27,032 nucleotides of DNA from Hypsibius dujardini (Eukaryota > Tardigrada > Eutardigrada > Parachela > Hypsibiidae), in the NCBI GenBank assembly GCA_001579985.1, contig LRSR01007671.1, positions 1-27,032 on the forward strand. Direction: 5' to 3'. Under the pieces are notes generated by a model, which had not been told where the DNA came from, made no database searches, and saw only the letters and a program-made list of their open reading frames with translations. The position numbers and the translations under genes are program-made. Shown here in pieces: positions 8,801 through 20,800 of the stretch; position 1 is the stretch's first letter; each line of letters opens with the position of its first letter.

Positions 8801-11800
8801 GAGAGGCAGGACGGCCTCGACTGGACAGTTCCGATGGGGCTCTATTATGACGGTCACGACCTCCCGGTGAAGTGCGCACTGATCGTAGAGATGTATCTGT
8901 GGTGGGACGAGGAGGTTTATGTTCCACGGGTGCAGCGGGAACTCGGACTCGCTCGCTGGCATCGCTCGGTGTGCTCGGTCCTTTTTTGTTCTCCGCAATA
9001 ATTCGGAATTCGTAATACTCACTCTCGACAACTTCGATTACTTCAAAGGTCGTTCTGGTGAGGAGGGTCTTATTTAGTTTTCTCCAGTAAGTGGACTTTC
9101 CAACACGCTGTTCCAAATGGTATCCCGTGACGGGACTGCCACCGTCCTTGAACGGTACATCCCATGATAGCACTATGGTTTTGGAGGTTAAGTTCGTTAC
9201 TGTAGGAGCTGCCGGAGCTGGCGGAACATCTGAAAAGGAAATGCACGAATATTATTACAGTGCTGATGAGTAATAAATTGAAACGTACCGAATGTGTAGT
9301 CTGCAAGAATGGAACCAGTTTCCACGGCCTTTCCCTCTCCTTGCTCGGTTTCTCCATAAACTCGAAATTCATATTTGCTGCCTTGAACAAGGTCCTTGAT
9401 AATGTAACTTGTTTCTTGGGTTGTGGTAACTTTCATCCAAGACGTGCGGCCGGCACTCCTCCTCTCCAGGACGTAATGCTTAATGGGCGCTCCTCCATCG
9501 CTGAGTGGGGCTTCCCATGTTAAGGTGACATTATGCGGTCCGATTTCCGAAGCAACCAAGTTGCGGGGTGGTCCAGCCTTTCCGACAATGACTAAAATGA
9601 AGGAAGCCGATGCTTCTCCAGCCGGGTTGGTTGCCGTTACCGTGTATTCACCTGCATCTGACGCTTCGGTTTTTCGAATGACCATCGTGCTTGTCATTTC
9701 AAACTTCCGTTCATCGAAGCGGATCCGGCGGGTGTCTTCTACCGGTTTGCCGTTATGTGTCCATGTTAGAACTGGCCGAGGTTGTCCGGTGAATGAGCAG
9801 TCTAGTTGCATCATTTGATTAAGCGAGACTTTAAGTTCGCTTTTGCTTACTGTAACCATTGGTCCGACCATGGCAATTTCGGCAATCTTCCCTGGTTCGG
9901 GCTGTTTCTTTTCCACAGCTCTTGTAAGGACTCTGACTTCCGAAGCTTCCCCCTCGCCTTGCTCGGTTTCTGCACGTACACGAAAATCATAGCTGGTTTC
10001 TTCATTCAGCTCCGATATGGTTGTGCTGGTGGTTTTGGTGGTTGTCACCTTGAGCCAAGTGGAACGATTACTCGCTTTCTTCTCGATGATGTAATGTTTC
10101 ACCGGTGTGCCGCCATCTTGAAGGGGCGCACTCCACGTTATTGTAGCTGCCGTGGTTGTTAGTTCGGAGAGGGCCAGGTTTTCAGGAGCAGCAGCCTTTG
10201 TCAAAACCGTCAAAGTGAACTCTGTTGTTGCTTCCCCTTCCTCATTCTTGACTTTGACGTAGTAGGTACCGGTGTCGGACATTTCGGTCTTGTTGATGGT
10301 AAATGTTGACATCATGTCATGTTTGCGTTCGTCCAATTGATGATGCATTGACTGACTGATAATCTTGTCGTTGTGATACCACGTGACTGTGGGCCGTGGT
10401 TCTCCCGAAAACGTGGCCACAACTTGAATTATTTGATTGGTCGTAGTAGTAATTTTGGATTTGCTAATGGAAACCTTTGGAAGGGAAGTCAGCAAAGCAG
10501 GTTCAGCGGGTCCTCCGACTGCGCTTGGACGTCTTGAGATTGAATTTTCTTTCTCTGGTAGCTGGTCTGTTTTAATCCGCGAAAGTTCCGCCGGCTCGCC
10601 TTCCCCAAGCGCAGTTACCGCCACTACTTTCAAGTCGTATGCTGAAGCCGACTGCAAATCTCCGATGGAAACGGTGGTAGAAGATGTTACGGTGGTGACT
10701 TTCTGCCATGTTGTTCGATTGGAAAGGCGTTTGTAGACATTATATTGTGATACTGGCTTTCCTCCATCATTCACTGGGGCGGTCCATGTCAAAGTCACGG
10801 AATCGCAAGTGACTTGGGTTGCGGTGCAGTTTTGGGGTGCAGTAGCTTTGGAGACAACAGTCATGGTAAAGCTGACGCTGCCATCACCCGCGGTATTCTT
10901 GGCCACCACAGTATATGTTCCACTGGCGGACTGTTCCACTTTGATCAGAGTCAGCATGAATCTCGTGCCCCGCCGTTGCTCTTCAATTCGAACTTTTCGG
11001 GAGTCAAAAAACTCCACACCGTTGCAGAAAAACGCCAACGTCGGACGGGGTTCGCCAGCAACAGTACACAATACTTCGACATTAGATCCAGCGGTAACTT
11101 CTTCAGCCGGTTTCTTCAGGTTTATTGTCGGTTTAGATGAAGTTGGTACGTCCGGTGTCTTTACAATGCTTCTAACTTCCACGGTATCTTGGGGGATGGC
11201 GTCTTTTGCTGTTGACTCCTTCTTCGGCGGTACTGTGGAAATACGGCAGTTAGAATCCTATTACCGACTTTCTAATGTGTAACACAATGTGAACGTAAAG
11301 AGAGTTACCTTTGACGGATACCGGACCAACGTCGACCGTTTCCCCTTCCCCCGCCTCGGTGACGGGTACAATTCTGAAGTAGTATTTTGTCTTTTCCAGT
11401 AGATCGAGGAATTTATGCGTCAACTCGGAGGTGGTTGTGACATTCTGCCAGGTGCGTCCGGCCACTTGCTTTTGCAGGATGTAATGCTTGATGGGAGCTC
11501 CGCCGTCATCCGTCGGAGCTTCCCACGATATGGTGGCAGTTTCTTCGGTAATTTCCGTTACCTGACTGTTTTTTGGTAGGCTGGATTTGGCCAACACGGC
11601 TAACGTGTACTCGGAAGACACTAATCCTGCCTCATTCGAAACATTGATCGTGTATGTTCCGGAATCCGTCCGTTCTGCCTTGGTGATAGTGAAGGATGAT
11701 TTCATTTCGCGACGTGCCTCTTCCAACTTCAATCGTCGGTTTGGAACAATTTCTCCTCCGTTATGCAGCACTTGCACCTTAGGTCGGGGCTCGCCGGTGT

Positions 11801-14800
11801 AGGTGATATCCACTTCTACTGTTTGTCCCACCGACGCAGTTGGAGACGGTCTTCTAATCGTAACAGTCGGGCCTAGAGCGGGCTTGGCGGGTGTGGGTGG
11901 CAATTCTACAGCTGGAATCAAAACGGCTCCAACGTCTGCAGCCGTTCCTTCGCCTTGATCTGTTTCTGCTGTCAGACGGAAATCATATGAATTACCCTTT
12001 TGCAATCCATTCACGGTTAGCCTGCGCTCCTTAGTTGTCGTAACTTTGGTCCAGGTCGCCTTCCCGCTGATTTTTTTTCGGACGACGTAGTGTTTAATTG
12101 GTAATCCACCGTCGTTGAGGGGTTCGTCCCAGGCGATGGTAACACTGTCGCTGCCGATCTCGAGGACTTCGCAGTTGGTCGGTGCGGACGGCGGTGTGAG
12201 AACGGTCAAGGAGCATTCGGCGATCTGATTTCCGTTTTTGTTCTGCACTGTTACAGAGTAGACGCCTACATCTTCTGGCACAATGTTATTCAGGGTTAGT
12301 ATTGATATATTGTTACGGGACGTTTCTTGAATTGATAAATGTCGCGATGAGGTGACTGCTCTGCCATTCACTTTCCAGATAACACTTGGCCGTGGTTCTC
12401 CCGTGAATGTTGCAGTCAATACCAGAGTCTGTTTGGCAATCAAAGCAACAGCCGGCTTATCCAGAGTGACGGTTGGACTGTTGGACACTGATTCTCGAAC
12501 GTCGTCCCGTGGGGCTGGTTTCTCTGTCTCTTTTTTGTCCACCGACGATTTTGTAGAGCGGGAAGGACTCGTGCATGGCTCGGAATTTGTTGGGTCATCG
12601 GCCGGTTTTATGGGACTGGCTTTCAATGTTATGGGCTCGATTTTAATGGATTCCTTTCTTTTCGGTTCTTCCTTTTCGATGATTTCTGGTGAGGAATATT
12701 CGTTATTAGAACTGGTGCTCGTATTGACAAACATCTTACATACCTTCGTTTGCTTTCAGTGAGATGGGTCCAACTTCAGCTGGTGCACCTTGTCCTTGTG
12801 TATTTTCTGCCACCACCCGGAAAAAATATTTCGTTCCCTCGATCAAATCCTCAACCGAGCAGCTTTGCTCTGACGTTGTGGTGACTTTCTGCCAGACTGT
12901 TCGCGTCATTGCCCGCTTCTCGATGATGTACCGTTTGATCTGGTCTTCCCCATCGTCCGATGGAGAAATCCATTTCAAAGTTACCGAAGTATACTCACAT
13001 CAGCTACCGTGAGTTCCCTCGGTGCAGACGGTTTCGAAAGTATCTTTATAGTGGCCTCCGCGGTCACCTCTTCGATGTCGTTCTTTGCTCGGATCTTAAT
13101 GGTACCTGCGTTACTCGCCTCCGCGCTCGTTATAGTGAGCGAGACCGTTCCATCTTTTGGGCTTTCTAAAAATTTTATCTTCCGAGATGCAGTAATTGGT
13201 TCCTCGTTCAAGAACCATGTGATGGTCGGTGAGGGGTTCCCAGTGAAGCGTGCCACTAGTTTGATGGTTTCCCCTTCGGCAGTCTCTACTTTAGACTTGT
13301 CCAACTTGACGGTTACAGGCTGCTGAGATATACTGACAGATTCCTTCCGACGTGAAGGCTGTTCTTTCTCAGGCGCACCAACTTGCTCTAAAAATTATAA
13401 TTAATTAGGTGAGGCTGTCAATGTACGCCAGAATAGTTAGGACTTACCCGCTTTTGACTGGGTTAATACTACTTCTGATTCATATGGTTCACTCGCACCC
13501 TGATCATTTTCTGCCGTGACGCGGAAGATATATTTCGTTCCCGCAGACAGTTCATCAACTACGCAAGTCGTGTTTGTTGTCGCTGACATGACCTTCTGCC
13601 AGACCGTTCGATTGGCCGCTTTTTTCTCAATCGTATAACGAGTAACCTTCTCCCCTCCATCTGAAGCTGGAGGCGACCAAGTTAGTACAAGGGTAGTTGT
13701 ATTTATATCGGTCGCCATGAGGTCCGTAGGTGGTGACGGCTTGGTAAGGACGCGAATGGTTGCTTCGGCTGTCGTTTCATCAGCGCCATTTCTGGCCTTG
13801 ACGATATAAATGCCAGCATCGTTTGCATCAGTGCTGGGAATGGTCAGGGTAGCAGTTCCATCTTTGGAACGCTCGTCGATCTTGATCTTCCGACTGGCGG
13901 TGATTAAGTGAGAGTCATCCTTGAGATACCATGAAATCTTCGGAGCTGGTGTTCCGGTAAATTTGGCAACTAGTTTAACAGGTTGGCCAGTTGAGACAGT
14001 TATGTCAGATTTATCCAGCGTAACAGTTAATTTCTCCGTCACCATCGCCGCAGCAGTGATTGATGCTTTACGGCTTTCAACAAGGGTGGAGCCGGGAGAT
14101 ACGATTTCGGGTTGCGCTTTTTCTTCTGCAGTCACTTCTGTAAGAGCAAAACAGCCGTTTATAAATTGTATATTCCACAATCACTACTGAGTCCCTAAAA
14201 ATCGTACCTGTTTTTGCTACTGGCGTAATGGGTCCGATTTCAGCAGGTTCTCCCTGACCTTGCGCATTCTCCGCCATAACTCGGAAAAAATACTTTGTTC
14301 CAGTGACGAGGTCGTCCATCACGCATGTTGTATTCGTGATGATGTTATTGGTCTTTTGCCAAACGGAACGGTTTGCAAGCCGCTTTTCTACAATGTAGCG
14401 CTTTATCTTGACACCACCGTCGGATTTTGGTGGCGACCAGTTCAAAGTCACTGAATTGGATTCCAGTAGATTTGCGGAGAGCTCGTTCGGTGCAGAGGGT
14501 TTCGATAAGACGGTGACGGTTGTTTCCGCAGTTACCTCTTCGGTGCTATTTTTAACTTTGACTAAGTATTTGCCTGTATCCTTGGAATCAGTCTTCGCGA
14601 TGAAGAGCATCGCAGTTCCGTCTTTGAGATTTTCTTCAACTTTGATTCTTTTCCAGTCCGCGATGAGTTGGCCGCTGAAAAACCAAGTAACCTGCAAAAT
14701 GGGCTTTCCAGTAAATTTGACGACCAGTTTCAGAGACTGTCCAGACGGCACTTCCTGCTCCGGTTTCTCAAACTTTACGGTGATGCTCTCTCCAACGGTA

Positions 14801-17800
14801 GATTGTGACTCGGCTATTGCTGTTGGCTTACTCGGCGATGAAGGGACAACGTTAACCACATGACTGGTCGGCCCTGAGCCCTGATCGGTTTCAGCAATCA
14901 CACGCACATCATACGCCGTATCGGTCGATGAGTGTTCCAATGTACACGTTCGTTCCTTGGTGGTGGTAACCTTTGTCCAGATCGTTTTCCCAGTCTGACG
15001 CTTCTCGACGACGTATTGTTTCACGGGATGACCGCCAGTGCTCTCCGGTTCAAGCCATACTAGGGTCGCGGACTTATCAGTTACTTCTTCCAACATCACA
15101 GCTTCCGGCATTCCGGGTTTGGTGAGAACCTTTAAAATGATGTCTGCAGACGCTTCGCCGGCCTCGCTTTCTGCAGTGACCGTATAAATGCCACTGTCAT
15201 GTGGTGTAGCTTTGGTAATCTTGAAGGTATGATCCCCATCAGAGCTTTCAGAGATCGTTCTGTCCGGTTTGTTGATCACCGGCCTACCGTCTTTGGACCA
15301 TTTCACTTGCGGTTTGGGTATCCCGCTGACTTTAGCTGCGAGCTGGATTCGACTGTCCTCTTGAATTTCTACTTCCGAAGTTGTTACAGTGACACTGGGT
15401 CCCACAATTGCTGGTACCGATTGATTATTAGGTGGCTCTGCTGCGGGAACTTTCGCTATCTTTTCCGGTGCACTGACCGTTTTGGGCTTGTCCACCTCTG
15501 TTCTGGGTTTGGGAAGTACGTTTGTTGGTTCGGGGCTTTGATGTTTGACATCTTCCGTTGTGATGGGCCCGAGTTCCGTGTTCAAACTCTCTCCGACTTC
15601 CGTTACGGCTCTCACGCGGACGTGGTAGGAAGTCGACTTTGTCAAGTTTGAAAGTGCGCACATAGTGTCCGTTGTTGTAGCAACTTTTATCCAGGCCATC
15701 TTTGAAGAAGCCCTCTTCTCCACAATATAAGACTTGACCGGAGATCCTCCAGCATTCACCGGTTTACTCCAGGTTACCACAATAGTCTCAGCGGCAATTT
15801 CCGCGGTCGTCAGGTTTCCGGGCGGGTTTGGCTTAGTCAAAACATTCACCTTAACATTTCCCTTGACCTCACCGGCGTCGTTGCGAATGCTAATGGTGTA
15901 GGATCCGGCATCAGTCGTTTCGGCGCTGGATATGGTCAACTTGGCAGTTTTAAATTCTTTTCGTTCCTCAATTCGGATTCGTTTATCCTCTGTCACTTTC
16001 TTCCCATCATGGGCCCACTCGATCAATGGCGAAGGTTCACCGGTAAAGCTTGCTTCCAGAGACACCGATTTGCCCAAGGGAACATCAACCAATTCATTGC
16101 AAAACTTCACGGTCGGTTTGATCTGTTTACTTGATGTTGGCGTTTTCGGTTCATGTTCCTTGACTTCCAGAACTGCAATATGCACGACTGGCTGGCTGGC
16201 CTCACCTTCACCTTTTGAATTGACAGCCATAACGTGAGCGTCAGCCTCCTCTCCAGGTTTCAAGTCCTTAACGACGTAACAACATTTCCGGATAGTTTCT
16301 TTAGAGATTCGCTTCCACGAAGTCGATCCAGAGTGGCGTATTTCAATGTGATAACCAATTAGATCTTCTCCACCATCGGAAAGCGGAGGCTTCCATTCCA
16401 AGACTGCAGTGCCAGTCTCATCGTAGGACACACGCATTTCGTTCGGTTCAGATGGAGCTTCTGTAAGTAACATTTAGCCGTTATCTGTTCTGCAGGAACC
16501 CGAAACATGCATTCATAATCTCGCTTACCCGAATCCTTGGTATGGATGTCCGAAACATGAAATAGTGGCTTTTCTTCTTTATCCCAAACAGCCGTTACAC
16601 TGAAGTCATACGCTGTTGCTTTTTGGAGACCGGTTACCTTAACTCGACGTTGTCGTGTTTCAGAGACCTTGATCCATGTGGTCCGACCAGTATTTCTTTT
16701 ATAGATTCGATAGATCGTTCCCGGTGGTTCGGACGGCGGTTGGTATTCATCCCATTCTAGGTCAACCGATGTTCGGGTAGCCTCCACCACATGAAGAGCG
16801 TCGCTCGCTGAGATAATTTCCTCCGTCTCCAAAGCAGTCGTATCTGAAACGCATTAAAAACTACATATGTTTGTCAAAGGTCAAGTAATAATAATTATCT
16901 ATTTACCTTCGAAAGGTTTCTCAGTTGTGCGTAAACGGAAAGTTTCCAAACTTTCTAAGGGTTTGCTGATCCCTAAATCGTTCTTGGCGGAGATTCGGAA
17001 CTGATAGTCGCAATTGGGCTTGAGGTTGTCGACGCAATATTCCTCTACTGGGGGTTGTTCGTCCAAAAGTCGCCACTTTTTAGCGACATAATCATTGATT
17101 TCGACTAAATAGTTGGTGAGAGGAGATCCTCCATTGGACTTGGGTTCTTTCCATGTGAGTTTGACGGACGTTTCGCCGACTTGCTCTGGCTTAAGTGGAC
17201 CCACGGGAGCAGAAGGAGGCGCTGAATTAAAAGAAATAGTTCAATAATCAACTTTTCCTGATCCCATCGGAATGGTATTCATACCAGTTTTCTTCGGGAT
17301 ACTTATGGTCGGCGAAGTGATGGGGTTGCTTTTCCCAACTTTGTTGACCGCTCTGATTTCCATAGAATAGTCATGCATCGTTTTAGCATCTGTAATATCG
17401 TATGAAGTCTCAAATGGCTTGCAGGTACGAGTTTTGGAAGTTCCGTCTGTGAGGTCGGTGACAATAATTTCGTATCCAATCACAGGCGTTCCACCATTTT
17501 CTTTTGGAGGATTCCACTGAACGGTGACTGAATCCCATGTCAGTGCTGCCGTTGTGATAGGTCCTTCTGGATGGGATGGTGGTTGCAGAGCAGATAGTGT
17601 CCTGACTGGCTTTTCGGTTTGAAGTGGTTCACTGGGTCCTCGAGCATTCTCCGCGGTAATTCGGAACTCATACTCAGTATCCTCCGTGAGCTTTTTCACC
17701 GCAAATGTGGTGCTAGTTGATTCAGTCGTTGTTACTTTGGTCCATCCGCGTTTAAGGAACTCTTTTTTCTCGATCACATAGAACAAAAGAGGCATCCCTC

Positions 17801-20800
17801 CGGTACTCTCCGATGGCTGCCACGTCAACGTTACCGACTCCGTAGATACGTCGCTGCTCAGTAATGGTCCCAAGGGTGCAGTGGGGACGCTGAAGGGGTT
17901 CTTTGGTGTAACAGGCTTTTCGGTCTCCAGACCGTCACCGGTTCCTAGTCGGTTGATTGCACTGACTCTGAGTAGATAATCAACACTCTCAATGAGACCG
18001 TCTACAGCGACTGTGGTTGTCTCACTTTTGACCATCGCAACGCGAACCCAAGTGGACTTTCGAACATCCCGCTTTTCCACTAGGTACTCGGTGACGGGCT
18101 CGCCTCCATCGTCCATGGGTGGGCTCCAAGAGATTTGACATGACGATTGTTGGATATTTTCGACCGATATTGGGCCGGTTGGTGCACTCGGCTTGGACAC
18201 GACCTCGACGTTGAAGGTGAGACTAGCATCGCCGATAGAGTTCACCGCCGACACGACGTACGTTCCACTGTCATCGGATGTCACTTTTTGGACGGACACT
18301 TTTGTGGTTGAATGGTTGACGTCGACTAGTAGTCCCTTTTTTGGTAATAACGTGGCCTCGTTTTTAGTCCAAGAAATCACTGGAGTCGGAGATCCCGTGA
18401 ATGTCACTTTCAGACTCAACTTTTCGTCCTTGGGTATTTTAAAGGTCTGCTGGTCAGTTTGAAGAGTGGGCATTGCTGTTACAGTCACTGTGAAGTCTGA
18501 CTTGGCGGTGCCGAGTTCGTTTTTGGCTTCCACGGAATATGCTGCTGCATGAAGAAATTCCACTCTTGGAACTGTCAGCACAGCTACACCATCCTGCATC
18601 GAGAGCTTTCGTTCATTACCCGATTTGATAGGCTTGCCAGCCTTTTTCCAGGTCACCTCAGGCGTCGGTTCACCTGTCACCTCAAACTTCACTACCATCT
18701 CTTGGCCTTCTACCGCCTCGATTGCATCGACTTTGTTGGATAGAGGCAAAATTGTCGGAGCTGTTCCTACAGGCTTTGGAGTTTTCAGCGTGATAGGAGC
18801 AGATGTGGTGAAATCACTGCTGCCGACTTTGTTAATTGCCTTCACCCGGAGCAGATATTCCGTGTCGGGCTTGAGGTTCCTGATGACCGCCGATGTACTT
18901 TCAAAGCTGTCGGGTAACGGTCGCCAGTTTATCTCATTGACGCTCTTTGACTCCACTACGTAGTGCGTCACGGGGGTTCCGCCGTCTGATTGCGGCTTTT
19001 GCCACTCCAGTTTCATGGATGCAGGAGTTTCTGATAATACTGTAAGGCTTTCAGGGGCGGATGGCCGCTCATACAAGGGTTTGATTTTAAGTGGTTTCGT
19101 GCCGAGACTTGGAGCACCTGCACCGATCTTGTTTTCCGCAACAATACGAAACTCGTATTCGTACTTTTCCAAAAGGTCGGTAACGGTTGAGGTGGTGTCT
19201 ATTGTTTTAACCTTACTAATCCGCACCCATTTGGAACCGGTGAGTTGTCTAGATTCGATAAAATATCCAGTGATGGGGGTGTTGCCGTCGTCGATTGGAG
19301 GGGACCAGCTTAGCGTGACGTCACTACCAGCTGCTGACACAATGGTTGGCTGAGACGGTGGGCCGGGCAGTTCTATCGAAAGCATGAAATTCGAGTTAGG
19401 AAAGGATAGGCTCCCAATGCAAAGTTAGTCCATTTACCGTATGGTTCCTTCACAACAGTTGCTTCGAATGTCTCAATAGCCTCGCTCAGTCCGGCCTTGT
19501 TTTCGGCGTAAACGCGGAATTTGTAGGCCTGACCAGTTATTAAATTGATGACAGTCGATCGTGTCTCAGTGGTCGTAGCGGTTCGCTTCCAGTTCCGTCG
19601 TTGCATATCTAACCGTTCGACGACGTAACCCGTCACAGGCACTCCTCCATCGAATTTCGGAGCAGACCAGGTCAGAGTGACGGTTTCACCACTGACTTCG
19701 GTGACCACTAAATGTAGAGGCGGCGACGGTTTGTCTACATAGAACACAGGCGTGTATTTAATCAACCGCTCAATAAAAATAAAACAGATTACATCCACTA
19801 CTTACCGGTTATTGCAACATCAAACTGTACGGAATCCTCCCCTATTTCGTTGGAAATTCTCAGCGCATAATGCCCCGAATCAGCCTGGACTACCTTCTTT
19901 AGGACAACCGTCACGTGCTGTTCTTCTATCCGGTAAGTTATGCGTTCCGTAGCATCGATTTTAATGCCGTTCAGTGTTAGTTCCACGACTGGCTCTGGAG
20001 CTCCGACGAAGGGAATTTCTTTGCGGAAAATTTGCCCTGCGTCTAGAGACACGACAGAAGAGAGGTTCTCGGCGTGGAATCGTGGGATAGCTTGAACGGT
20101 AGCCTTGCATGTTGTCGATTCATCTTCCACTTGGCAAGTATAAACTCCCGCGTCCTCCAAATCAGCATTCTTGATCGTGAGGGTGTGCGTTTCCTCATTC
20201 TCAGCTATGATATACTTTGTAGATTCCTTGAGAACTTTCCGCAGCTTTTTCCAAGACACTTTCACACCTTTCTTAGTTAGCTTGGTCGTCAGCACAAGAT
20301 TCTCCCCCAAGGTCACCGTCTGGTCCACCAAACGTTCGCTGAATTTCGCAGGCTTTTCTTTGACTACAATTGTGCCGCTGGTCTCGGTCATCTCGGTTTT
20401 GCAAGTATAGCGACCAGATTGGGACTTTGTTATCTTCCGGACAATGAGTTTATGAACAAGTCCATCTTCATAGATAGTGAACTTGTCGTCGGATGAAAGG
20501 ATTTCGGTGCCCTCAAAGAACCACCGTACAGGTATCTCGCCGCTTGTAATGACAACAATTTCGACGTCTTCCTCCTCTTCGTAGATAACACGCTCAGTGA
20601 GATGACGGGTGAAAATGATAGCTTCATCAGCCACCGGTATTTCTTCCGGAAGAGGATTGGCAGTAGTCACAATGGCCTCTTCAGCCTCGACCTCCTTCAT
20701 TTCTTCGTCAAGCGACCGTCGTTTTGGCCGCCTTGATAGTGATAGAGACTCGGAAGCTTCTTCATCAGTGTCGGGCTTCACAGTTTCCCGGGTCATTTCA

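Noticed and set aside
9197-9288. Extension of the FN3 frame past TFG to a stop
   Set aside because: It follows the GTACGT donor at 9,288 and is intron; the next exon resumes at 9,229 with DVPPAPAAP in phase.
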